Assembly: GCA_031260385.1 (NCBI GenBank)
Contig: JAIRKB010000010.1
Coordinates: 1-6,469, forward strand
DNA: 6,469 nucleotides
Direction of reading: 5' to 3'
From: Propionibacteriaceae bacterium
GTDB lineage: Bacteria > Actinomycetota > Actinomycetes > Propionibacteriales > Propionibacteriaceae
In this document: piece after piece, positions 1 to 6,100 of the stretch
How positions within the stretch are numbered: the first letter of the stretch is position 1
Layout of the letters: each line of letters opens with the position of its first letter
Position numbers and translations under genes: made by a program
The notes under the pieces: generated by a model
Database searches by the model: none
Seen by the model: only the letters and a program-made list of their open reading frames with translations
What the model was told of the DNA's origin: nothing

Positions 1-378
1 GGCAGCCTGGGTCATAAAGTACATGGCCTTTATATTGAGATTCATGACCTTGTCGTAATTCTCTTCTTGCTGATCTACCAGGGCGCTGAAGTACCAGCGT
101 GCAGCGTTGTTAACCAGAATGTCAATCCGGCCAAACCGTTCGAGGCACAACCGCACGGCTTCTTTGGCGACTTCAGCTCGTCGGGCATCACCCGCCAAAT
201 GCAGATAAGTGCTACCACGCGCCGCGACTGCCTGGGCAAGAGCGTCATCGTGGTCGGGAGTCCGCGAGACCCCGACCACGCGCGCTCCTTCAGCGGCGAG
301 GGCGAGCACGGCGGCTCGCCCAATGCCGCCACTGGTACCAGTGATCAGGACGACCTGACCATCAAGGGTTCCACTCAT
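1..378 (-). CDS. SDR-family oxidoreductase, N-terminal 126 residues (cut by window edge)
   Basis: This is the N-terminal half of a classical short-chain dehydrogenase/reductase, a cytoplasmic NAD(P)-dependent enzyme. The frame is open from the ATG at 378 to the left edge, giving 126 of an expected 240-260 residues. The Rossmann motif TGTSGGIG is at residues 13-20, an Asp follows strand 3 (D64), the NNA motif is at 90-92 (NNAA rather than the usual NNAG), and the helix-E Asn is in NLNIKA at 113-118. The catalytic Tyr and Lys lie beyond the window. Arg39 just after strand 2 (GVSR) suggests a preference for NADP(H), which is inference. AGGAGA at 388-383 is a good ribosome binding site. The gene starts 25 bases after the previous dehydrogenase ends, so it is probably the sixth gene of the operon. 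The substrate is unknown, perhaps a product of the imported sugar. The family call is firm; the specificity is not. Confidence 0.9.
   Translation of the reverse strand, partial: MSGTLDGQVVLITGTSGGIGRAAVLALAAEGARVVGVSRTPDHDDALAQAVAARGSTYLHLAGDARRAEVAKEAVRLCLERFGRIDILVNNAARWYFSALVDQQEENYDKVMNLNIKAMYFMTQAA
249..280 (-). repeat. Strong hairpin within the start of the partial dehydrogenase gene
   Basis: CGTGGTCGGG (249-258) and CCCGACCACG (271-280) pair perfectly over ten bases. With A259 bulged, GTC (260-262) pairs with GAC (268-270), extending the stem to thirteen pairs with a five-base loop. It lies about 100 bases into the coding region. Whether it has any role beyond coding is unknown. Confidence 0.5.
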
Positions 379-382
379 GATT

Positions 383-389
383 TCTCCTG
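383..389 (-). promoter_or_regulatory. Ribosome binding site of the partial dehydrogenase gene
   Basis: On the minus strand CAGGAGA lies five bases before the ATG at 378, inside the 25-base gap between the two dehydrogenase genes. It supports this start, and no other start codon in frame nearby keeps the complete Rossmann strand 1. Confidence 0.6.
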
Positions 390-403
390 AGATATTGGCC
401 CGG

Positions 404-1156
404 TCACTGTGCGCCGGAACCACCATCGACATTTAAGATGTGTCCGATCACCTGATCGGCTTCTTTGGACGCCAGGTAGATCGCCGCCCAGGCAATCTCT
501 TCCGGATTGGTGATCCGCGGCGAGACGCCACGCGCCAAGATGCTAGCGGCAATCTCCGGTATCTGCATTGCCGGTGTCGTCATGTCAGTCCAAGCGGCTC
601 CCGGCGCAATCGCATTGACTTGAATGCCACGACCGGCCCATTCCACCGCCAGATCCCGGGTCAACTGGATGATGCCACCCTTGGTTGCACCGTACGCAGC
701 GTGCTCGGCATAGCCTTTTTGACCGGCGTCAGAGGCGATATTGATGATCTTGCCCACTCCCCGTGCCAACATGCCCGGTGCCACCGCTTGAGCGCAGAAG
801 AAGGGAGCGCGCAAGTTGACATCGTTCAAACGATCCCAGGTTTCTTGCAGAACGTCGACCGAAGGCTCGGTCTTGTTGACGCCAGCGTTATTGACCAAGA
901 TGTCAATTGGGCCCAACAGTTCCTCGGCTTTCGCGAAGGCGGGAGCGATCGCTGGCACATTGCGCAGATCCAACTCCACCACTACCGCCCGGCGCCCCTT
1001 GGCGCGGATCGCTTGCGCGACATCCTCCATTAGCTCACCTTCGAGCCCCACCAGCGCCAGATCGGCCCCGGCATCGGCCAATCCAAGAGCAATCGCTTTG
1101 CCGAGACCACGGGCGGCCCCAGTCACAGCAGCATTCTTCCCTGTCAAATCGAACAT
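404..1156 (-). CDS. SDR-family oxidoreductase, KduD / gluconate 5-dehydrogenase-like
   Basis: A complete classical short-chain dehydrogenase of 250 residues, the usual family length. Visible motifs are TGAARGLG (12-19), NNAG (89-92), the catalytic tetrad N114-S142-Y155-K159 with the YGATK signature, APG (184-186) after strand 6, and a closing NVDGG. The opening MFDLTGK, the GLGKAIALGLADAGAD stretch and INIAS resemble KduD and gluconate 5-dehydrogenase, enzymes that interconvert keto and hydroxy sugar acids. The exact substrate is inference. The residues after strand 2 (GLEG) show neither the Asp of NAD enzymes nor the Arg of NADP enzymes, so the cofactor is open. The frame extends to an upstream start at 1216, but that would overlap the permease gene by 47 bases. 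The ATG at 1156 has AAAGGA six bases before it and gives a standard N-terminus, so it is chosen. It follows permease 2 by 13 bases and is probably cotranscribed and co-regulated with the importer. Confidence 0.93.
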   Translation of the reverse strand: MFDLTGKNAAVTGAARGLGKAIALGLADAGADLALVGLEGELMEDVAQAIRAKGRRAVVVELDLRNVPAIAPAFAKAEELLGPIDILVNNAGVNKTEPSVDVLQETWDRLNDVNLRAPFFCAQAVAPGMLARGVGKIINIASDAGQKGYAEHAAYGATKGGIIQLTRDLAVEWAGRGIQVNAIAPGAAWTDMTTPAMQIPEIAASILARGVSPRITNPEEIAWAAIYLASKEADQVIGHILNVDGGSGAQ

Positions 1157-1162
1157 GGGTTT

Positions 1163-1168
1163 TCCTTT
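1163..1168 (-). promoter_or_regulatory. Ribosome binding site deciding the dehydrogenase start
   Basis: AAAGGA on the minus strand sits six bases upstream of the ATG at 1156 and overlaps nothing but the end of the permease spacer. It favours this start over the longer in-frame start at 1216, which would lie within permease 2. Confidence 0.65.
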
Positions 1169-1169
1169 C

Positions 1170-2147
1170 TTATCGAAGCTGTTTGCGTCGCTCTTGACGA
1201 GCGAACATGTAGACAACCAACAAAATTATCGTGCCCTGGACCACCTGCTGGGGGTTGGCTGGCACACCAATCAGGGTCATGATGTTATTTAACACTCCCA
1301 AGATCAGGACCCCAACAATCGTCTTACCGATCCCGCCGGAGCCACCGAACAAGCTTGTACCGCCGACGACAACCGGTGCCATTGACATACTGAGCAAGGC
1401 GATCCGTCCAATTGTCGGCTCAGCGTTACCGAACCGACCAATGTAAAGCACGGCCCCAATCGCCGCACATAGGCCCGCAAACGCGTAAACGAACACCAGC
1501 ACGCGCGTCACCGGAACCCCGGAGATCTTGGCAGTCCGGGGATTACCACCAACAGCGTAGATATACGAGCCGTAACGCGTCCGCCGCGAGATGAACCAGG
1601 CCAGTAGGGCCACCAAAGCCCAGATCCACACTAGGGACGAGACGCCAAGCACCTTGAACTGAGCGAAATGCCCGCCACGGTCATTAATCGAGAAACCGCG
1701 GGAGATGACGTAGGCCAAGCCTAAGGCCACCTGCATCATCCCCAAGGTGGCAATGAACGGTGGCACCCGCCCAATCGCGACCAGCAACCCATTGAGCATG
1801 CCCGCACTCGCGCCGACCGCAAAACCAATCAGCAGCGAAGGCAGGAACCCTAGGCCTTGAACCGACAGGGTCACCACCGCCGACAAGGCCATGATTGATC
1901 CGAGCGAGAGGTCAATCCCGGCGGTCAGGATGATCAGGGTTTGCCCGACCGCCAAGACACCGAGGATTGAATATTGGGTCAAAACATTGATGATGTTCCG
2001 ACTCGTCAGGAAGGTTCCTTTCGACAGGAAATGGGCCACGATCGCCAGCACCAGCAGAATGATCAACAGGGTTGATCGCGACAAGAGGTCGAGAATCGGT
2101 CCCCGCGAGCGGGTTTCGGCAGTTACCGTATGCTGCAACTCGGTCAT
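1170..2147 (-). CDS. ABC sugar transporter permease 2 (RbsC/BPD_transp_2 family)
   Basis: An integral membrane subunit of 325 residues, the usual family size, forming part of the channel of a CUT2-type sugar importer. About eight to ten hydrophobic segments follow a polar N-terminus, starting near residue 26. Family signatures are LTAGIDLSLG (74-83), the VPPFIATLG block (128-136), the cytoplasmic loop YAVGGNPRTAKISGV (197-211), which contacts the ATPase, and GGTSLFGGSG (262-271). The C-terminus is basic (ARQERRKQLR), as expected for an inside end. The ATG at 2147 overlaps the TGA of permease 1 by four bases (ATGA), implying translational coupling. AGGA lies eight bases upstream. It shares all signatures with permease 1 but is clearly divergent from it, so a heterodimeric channel, as in YtfT/YjfF or LsrC/LsrD, is likely. 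The transported substrate is not readable from the permease. Confidence 0.95.
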   Translation of the reverse strand: MTELQHTVTAETRSRGPILDLLSRSTLLIILLVLAIVAHFLSKGTFLTSRNIINVLTQYSILGVLAVGQTLIILTAGIDLSLGSIMALSAVVTLSVQGLGFLPSLLIGFAVGASAGMLNGLLVAIGRVPPFIATLGMMQVALGLAYVISRGFSINDRGGHFAQFKVLGVSSLVWIWALVALLAWFISRRTRYGSYIYAVGGNPRTAKISGVPVTRVLVFVYAFAGLCAAIGAVLYIGRFGNAEPTIGRIALLSMSMAPVVVGGTSLFGGSGGIGKTIVGVLILGVLNNIMTLIGVPANPQQVVQGTIILLVVYMFARQERRKQLR

Positions 2148-3109
2148 GACCGGATCCTTTCCAGTAGTCCGCGCAGGATGACAGCCACCCAGAGCACGGC
2201 ACCGATCACGCAGTAGGCCCAGAAGGGATTGGCGTTACTGGCATCGAGGATATTTCGCAGCATCGCCACGAAGATCACACCGGCGATGGCGCCGGTGAAG
2301 CGACCCTCACCGCCGAATAGGCTGATACCTCCTAGAACCACTGCGGCAATGGTCTGCATCTCATAGCCGTAGCCGGCTGTCGGCATCGCCACGGTATATC
2401 GCGCCATGGACAGGATTCCGGCGACGGCACCGCAAGTCCCAGAGATGACGTAGACGAGGATCAGGATCCGTTTGGGGTTGACGCCGGTGACGCGGGCCGC
2501 CTCTCGGTTGCCACCGACGGCATAGATATTGGTTCCCGTACGAGTCTTAGTCAGCAGGAACCAAACCAAGCCCGCCAAACCCAGCCAAACCAACCAGTGT
2601 GGTGGGCCAAAGCCAATCACCTGGAGCGGCGAGTTGACGTTCTTCACTGCTTCACCTTTGGTGACCGTTAAGGCTAGGCCGCGACAGATCGCCATCATCG
2701 CAAAGGTGACAATGAAGGGTGGAATCTCGGCGTAAGCGACCACCAGCCCGGCAATCATCCCAATGATCGCCCCCGCCGCTAAGGTCGCGCCAATCGAACC
2801 GAAAACGCCCAGCGGCAAGGTAAGTCCGGCCACCATCGCCATCAAGGCCATATTGGCCCCGACGGATAGGTCGATCCCCCCAGTCAGGACGACCACAAAC
2901 TGACCGATCGCCAGGACCCCAATGATTGCCGACTGTTCGATGATATTGGTCAGGTTGGACACCGAGAAGAACAGCGACCCCTTCAACGAGACGCCGATGA
3001 TGATCAAGATGACCAGCAACACCCAAGCCATATAGTCAATCATCAAGCGTTTGCGGGTGGGGGTGATCTTAAACACCTCGGCCAGATCGGGTAGAGCGAT
3101 CTTCTTCAT
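2144..3109 (-). CDS. ABC sugar transporter permease 1 (RbsC/BPD_transp_2 family)
   Basis: An integral membrane subunit of 321 residues in the same family as permease 2. A cytoplasmic N-terminus with basic residues (MKK, TRKR) precedes the first membrane segment at about residues 27-42. Signatures are LTGGIDLSVG (75-84), IPPFIVTFAMM (129-139), the ATPase-contact loop YAVGGNREAARVTGV (196-210) and GGISLFGGEG (260-269). The start ATG at 3109 shares an ATGA with the ATPase stop, and GGAG inside the end of the ATPase gene is seven bases upstream, so the two genes are probably translationally coupled. The loop of this subunit (NREAARVTG) matches the family consensus more closely than that of permease 2 (NPRTAKISG). 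Either paralogue could pair with either ATPase half; which contacts which is unknown. The family assignment is secure. Confidence 0.95.
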   Translation of the reverse strand: MKKIALPDLAEVFKITPTRKRLMIDYMAWVLLVILIIIGVSLKGSLFFSVSNLTNIIEQSAIIGVLAIGQFVVVLTGGIDLSVGANMALMAMVAGLTLPLGVFGSIGATLAAGAIIGMIAGLVVAYAEIPPFIVTFAMMAICRGLALTVTKGEAVKNVNSPLQVIGFGPPHWLVWLGLAGLVWFLLTKTRTGTNIYAVGGNREAARVTGVNPKRILILVYVISGTCGAVAGILSMARYTVAMPTAGYGYEMQTIAAVVLGGISLFGGEGRFTGAIAGVIFVAMLRNILDASNANPFWAYCVIGAVLWVAVILRGLLERIRS

Positions 3110-4686
3110 CTTGTGACTCCGATCCCGGTGATTTCTTCCATGGGGGGAATAGCCAAGTTCAGGATTTCTTCAGCGGTCGTCGTATGGGGATTGACCTCGC
3201 CGCGAATCCGACCGACCGACATCACCAGAATTCGATCGGCGATCGCGAGGATCTCGGGTAGTTCCGAGGAGATCATCACCACGCCGATTCCCTTGGCTTG
3301 GAGTTCGCCGATGATGTTGTAGATCTCCTTCTTGGCGCCAACATCAATCCCGACCGTCGGCTCGTCCATTATCAGCAGCTTGCAGTCGGTCGCTAGGCAT
3401 TTCGCGAGCACGACCTTTTGTTGGTTTCCACCCGACAAGCTGGAAACTGGGTGGCGGAGATTGGGCACCTTGATCGCCAACTCCCCCGCAAAACGCCCGA
3501 CGATGCCGTACAACTTTTTGAAAGCGATCACTCCGAAGCGCGACAGCTTGGAGACCACCGAGAGCGCAACATTTTCTCGTACGGAAAGTAGCGAGATAAT
3601 CCCGTCCGCCCGGCGGTCCTCGGGAACCATCGCTAGACCGAGCTTGAGGGCCTTGGTGGCGCTGGAAATCCGACGCGGCACCCCATCGAAGTAGACCGTG
3701 CCCGAGTCAATCGGGTCCAAACCCATGATCGCCCGGGCGAGTTCGGTTCGACCGGCGCCGACCAAGCCAGCAATCCCGAGCACCTCACCTTTGCGTACGG
3801 TGAAAGAAATGTCGTGCAGGACGCCCTTGGAAGAGACATTGTCTAGGCGCAGGATCTCGTCGCCAGCTAGGCCATCGCCTTGGCGGCGTTCGTAGCTTCC
3901 CAAGTCCCGGCCGACCATATCGCGAATTAGCTGGGCCTGATCGATATCGGCGACATTGGCGGTCGACACATAACCGCCGTCGCGCAACACCGTCACGCGA
4001 TCGCCAATGTGGAAGATCTCCTCGAGCCGGTGGGAGATATAAATAATCGCAATGCCCTGGGCGGTGAGACGGCGAACCACGTCGAAGAGGACTTCCAGTT
4101 CCTTGCCACCGAGCACCGCCGAAGGCTCGTCCATGATCAGGACCTGGCCACCCAGCGACAAGGCGCGTGCGGTGGCGGTCAACTGCTTCAAAGAGATGCC
4201 TAGCTCGCCAACCCGGGCCTTGGGGGAAAAGCGGACACCGAGGATATCGATGAGGCGGGCCGCCTCCTCGTTCATCGCTCGTTTGTTGCGCATCCGAAGC
4301 TTGGTTCGAATTTCGTGGCCGAGGAAGATATTCTCGGCGACCGTTAGTTGGCCGACGAGGTTGAGATCTTGATAGATCACCGAGATGCCGGCATCCCGGC
4401 GCTGTTTGATAGAGGCCGACGTCAGATCAACGCCATTGACCTCGATCGTGCCGGCATCGGGGGTGACCGCGCCGGTTAGGATCTTGATTAGGGTTGACTT
4501 GCCAGCGCCATTCTCACCGCAAAGGCAATGCACCTCACCGGCGCGCAAATCAAAATCTACGCCGCCTAGAGCGACGACACCGCCGTAGCGTTTCACCAAG
4601 CCTCGGGCGCTGACAACCAGGGGCGTAGTATCGGGGACCTCAGCAAGCCCACCATCTGGGGGGACTGGCCAACTGGGATCTTCCAC
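3106..4686 (-). CDS. Sugar ABC transporter ATP-binding protein (RbsA/MglA/YtfR type, two ABC domains)
   Basis: A 526-residue cytoplasmic ATPase with two fused ABC domains, driving the importer. Domain 1 has an intact Walker A GENGAGKST (57-65), Q-loop YQD (105-107), Walker B LIMDEP (183-188) and switch His219, but its signature is degenerate (LGISLKQ, 162-168). Domain 2 has the family-typical altered Walker A GLVGAGRTE (307-315, Lys to Arg), a full signature LSGGNQQ (417-423), Walker B LLIMDEP (437-443) and Ser474 in place of the switch His. Walker A of domain 1 can therefore pair with the signature of domain 2 to give one competent composite site. Start: an upstream in-frame ATG at 4752 falls in the intergenic hairpin and has no ribosome site. 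The GTG at 4686 has a perfect AAGGAGG five bases before it and is chosen. The N-terminus up to about residue 20 is a non-conserved extension. Its stop overlaps permease 1 by four bases. Confidence 0.94.
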   Translation of the reverse strand: MEDPSWPVPPDGGLAEVPDTTPLVVSARGLVKRYGGVVALGGVDFDLRAGEVHCLCGENGAGKSTLIKILTGAVTPDAGTIEVNGVDLTSASIKQRRDAGISVIYQDLNLVGQLTVAENIFLGHEIRTKLRMRNKRAMNEEAARLIDILGVRFSPKARVGELGISLKQLTATARALSLGGQVLIMDEPSAVLGGKELEVLFDVVRRLTAQGIAIIYISHRLEEIFHIGDRVTVLRDGGYVSTANVADIDQAQLIRDMVGRDLGSYERRQGDGLAGDEILRLDNVSSKGVLHDISFTVRKGEVLGIAGLVGAGRTELARAIMGLDPIDSGTVYFDGVPRRISSATKALKLGLAMVPEDRRADGIISLLSVRENVALSVVSKLSRFGVIAFKKLYGIVGRFAGELAIKVPNLRHPVSSLSGGNQQKVVLAKCLATDCKLLIMDEPTVGIDVGAKKEIYNIIGELQAKGIGVVMISSELPEILAIADRILVMSVGRIRGEVNPHTTTAEEILNLAIPPMEEITGIGVTR

Positions 4687-4691
4687 AGTCT

Positions 4692-4698
4692 CCTCCTT
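4692..4698 (-). promoter_or_regulatory. Strong ribosome binding site deciding a GTG start for the ATPase
   Basis: AAGGAGG on the minus strand is a complete Shine-Dalgarno match, five bases before GTG at 4686-4684. This is why the ATPase is started 22 codons inside the longest open frame. Confidence 0.75.
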
Positions 4699-4715
4699 AT
4701 TCGACTCCCCTAAGC

Positions 4716-4751
4716 TGGCTTGCCCACTTGTTGACGGACGTGGGCAAGCCA
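4716..4751 (-). repeat. Intergenic stem-loop between the binding-protein and ATPase genes
   Basis: A perfect 12-bp inverted repeat, TGGCTTGCCCAC (4716-4727) and GTGGGCAAGCCA (4740-4751), flanks a 12-base loop. On the minus-strand transcript it begins 18 bases after the binding-protein stop codon and ends 17 bases before the ATPase Shine-Dalgarno. No U-run follows, so it is not a classical intrinsic terminator. In many binding-protein-dependent operons such a hairpin protects the upstream mRNA from 3' exonucleases or partly stops transcription, so that the binding protein is made in excess over the membrane parts. That role here is inference. Confidence 0.75.
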
Positions 4752-4769
4752 ACTGGAGGGTGTGGCGCG

Positions 4770-5819
4770 CTAGCGGTTAGCGAACTTAGCGTTAGCGGCC
4801 ACTAGATCGTTGTACTGAGTCTTCGCTTCGGCTAGGCCAGCGTCGGTGATCGACTCGAAGCACGCGAACGGCTTATCCGGATGGGTCGGAACTTCCTTGC
4901 CAGCCAAGATGTCCTGAACGTACGGCAGGATGATTGGGCCGAAGTAAGGCGTGTTGGTGCAAACGTTAGCGAAAACACCCTTGGCGACCTGCTCGATTGC
5001 CTCAACCTTGCCATCCTTGGAGATGATCGTGCCGAGAAGCTCGGTGCGCCCGGCGGCCTCAATGGCCATCAAAGCCCCTAGTGCCATCTCATCGTTATGA
5101 GACCAAACCATGTCAATCCCACCGGCTGGGAAGCGGGTGAGGAAGTCTTCCATGATCTGCATGCCTTCAGCGCGCTTGTTGTCCCCATCCTCAGCCGCGA
5201 TGATCTTGATGTCGGGATACTTGGCGATAACTGCCGCGAAGCCCTTGTCCATGTTGATCTGCGGGGATGAACCCAAGGTGCCGATGATCTCGACGATATT
5301 GCCCTTAGGCGCGCCATTCAGCTTGGTGAGAAGTGCCACGGCGGCCTCGCCAAGCTTGGTGCCCATGTCTTCCCAGTTCTGAGTGATAACGGTCTTATAC
5401 ATTGTGAACTCACCACCAGGCTCTACGCCCAAGGAACGGTCGGCCACAATCAGCGGAATGCCAGCCTCTTGCGCCAAACGGGCAATCGGGGTGGCGGCTT
5501 CCGCTTCGGCGGGCTCAACAACCAAGATGTCGGGCTTCTGCTGGAGCATATTCTGCACCTGCTCAACCTGACGGGCCTGGTCTTCGTCCGCCTGCTGATA
5601 GATAACTTCATAACCAGCCGCCTCTAGCGAGGAGATAATCGACTGGGTATTCTCGGTGCGCCAGTCGTTTTCGAGCCCTTCTTGGGAGAAAGCGACGACT
5701 GGCTTGCCGCTCCCTCCTTTTGTACCGGGATCATCCGGCTTATCGGATGTACATCCGGCAGCCATACTTAACAGAACCGCAGCAGCAATAGCCGCAGCAG
5801 CGAAACGACGCTGTTGCAC
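4770..5819 (-). CDS. Lipoprotein sugar-binding protein of the ABC importer (Peripla_BP_4, YtfQ-like)
   Basis: The extracellular, lipid-anchored receptor that delivers substrate to the permeases. With the GTG at 5819 it has 349 residues. A basic n-region (QQRRF), an Ala-rich core and MAAGC at 19-23 make a lipoprotein signal peptide with the modified Cys23, followed by a polar Gly/Pro/Asp linker. The two-lobed fold starts at VVAFSQEG. Likely ligand residues by family analogy are W53-R54 (NDWRTEN), D127-R128 (ADRS) and H241-N242-D243 (SHNDEMALGA). The FSQ..WR, DRS, EIIGTLGSS and HNDEMALGA pattern resembles E. coli YtfQ, a galactofuranose binder, but the ligand here is not proven. Start choice: the frame extends to TTG codons at 5861 and 5840, but GTG 5819 has GAGG (5828-5831) eight bases upstream and leaves a leader after the predicted promoter. 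The TTG at 5840 also has a weak ribosome site, so the start is moderately certain. First gene of the operon. Confidence 0.93.
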   Translation of the reverse strand: MQQRRFAAAAIAAAVLLSMAAGCTSDKPDDPGTKGGSGKPVVAFSQEGLENDWRTENTQSIISSLEAAGYEVIYQQADEDQARQVEQVQNMLQQKPDILVVEPAEAEAATPIARLAQEAGIPLIVADRSLGVEPGGEFTMYKTVITQNWEDMGTKLGEAAVALLTKLNGAPKGNIVEIIGTLGSSPQINMDKGFAAVIAKYPDIKIIAAEDGDNKRAEGMQIMEDFLTRFPAGGIDMVWSHNDEMALGALMAIEAAGRTELLGTIISKDGKVEAIEQVAKGVFANVCTNTPYFGPIILPYVQDILAGKEVPTHPDKPFACFESITDAGLAEAKTQYNDLVAANAKFANR

Positions 5820-5827
5820 TGTTTGAA

Positions 5828-5831
5828 CCTC
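5828..5831 (-). promoter_or_regulatory. Ribosome binding site for the binding-protein GTG start
   Basis: GAGG on the minus strand lies eight bases before GTG at 5819-5817. It is a modest site, but better placed than anything before the TTG at 5861. Confidence 0.45.
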
Positions 5832-5835
5832 ATTC

Positions 5836-5864
5836 CTCAAGGTTTGAGCCCTATTGCTCAATAG
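5836..5864. repeat. Cluster of alternating TTGAG/CTCAA inverted repeats in the operon leader
   Basis: Three half-sites alternate: CTCAA (5836-5840), TTGAG (5844-5848, TTGAGC to 5849) and GCTCAA (5856-5861). They allow two exclusive pairings: CTCAA-GGT-TTGAG, or TTGAGC with a 6-base loop and GCTCAA. A third symmetrical element, CTATTG-CT-CAATAG (5851-5864), overlaps the second. They lie at and just after the predicted transcription start, so they could be an operator covering the start site or a small RNA switch in the leader. The function is inference. Confidence 0.5.
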
Positions 5865-5869
5865 CTCGT

Positions 5870-5898
5870 ACGCTAGCAGATGGTGTATTGATTCACAA
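5870..5898 (-). promoter_or_regulatory. Candidate promoter of the transport operon
   Basis: On the minus strand, -35 TTGTGA (5898-5893) and -10 TAGCGT (5875-5870) are separated by exactly 17 bases. The -10 fits the TANNNT form of actinobacterial housekeeping promoters, and the -35 matches TTGACA at four of six positions. A run of six A (5907-5902) just upstream of the -35 resembles an UP element. Transcription would begin near 5863, giving a leader of about 44 bases before the GTG at 5819. Confidence 0.5.
5887..5898. repeat. 12-bp direct repeat, promoter-proximal copy
   Basis: ATTGATTCACAA here is identical to the copy at 5966-5977, 79 bases away. On the minus strand it reads TTGTGAATCAAT, and its first six bases are the predicted -35 box. 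It may be a regulator site that overlaps the promoter. Confidence 0.5.
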
Positions 5899-5938
5899 GA
5901 GTTTTTTCCTCATATTTACGCGTTCGTGACCTTTGATT

Positions 5939-5954
5939 GTGCTCATATGAGCAC
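5939..5954. promoter_or_regulatory. Perfect 16-bp palindrome, probable operator
   Basis: GTGCTCATATGAGCAC equals its own reverse complement over all 16 bases. It lies about 40 bases upstream of the predicted -35 box, where an activator or an upstream (looping) repressor could bind. Its core differs from the central-CG operators typical of LacI-family regulators. The regulator that binds it is not in the window. Confidence 0.6.
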
Positions 5955-5965
5955 GCAATAAGTTG

Positions 5966-5977
5966 ATTGATTCACAA
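5966..5977. repeat. 12-bp direct repeat, distal copy
   Basis: Second exact copy of ATTGATTCACAA, 11 bases beyond the 16-bp palindrome. No -10 box lies at a proper distance from it, so it is less likely to be a second -35 and more likely to be a protein-binding site or a chance duplicate. Confidence 0.45.
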
Positions 5978-6100
5978 ACCAAATCACCACACTCCCCAGA
6001 CCGACTTGTAAACCTCCTGTCGAGCCGTCGGCAACTGGCCGAGACCCCAAAACTGAGGTGGTATCGAGACTGTGTCTAAGGGTGTTGGTCCTTCGTTCGT

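Noticed and set aside
330..343. A perfect 14-bp palindrome CACTGGTACCAGTG near the start of the partial dehydrogenase gene.
   Set aside because: It encodes the conserved TGTS of the Rossmann motif and one of this size is expected by chance in a window this long.
444..459. Inverted repeat CCGATCA-CC-TGATCGG near the end of the complete dehydrogenase gene.
   Set aside because: It is explained by conserved codons for the DQVIGH stretch, and it is too far inside the gene to be a terminator.
440..1292. Long plus-strand open frames opposite the dehydrogenase gene (up to 197 residues).
   Set aside because: They are shadows of a well-conserved minus-strand gene and show no domain or ribosome site of their own.
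5896..5913. A possible six-codon leader peptide starting at the ATG at 5913 on the minus strand.
   Set aside because: It would lie upstream of the predicted transcript start and has no ribosome binding site.
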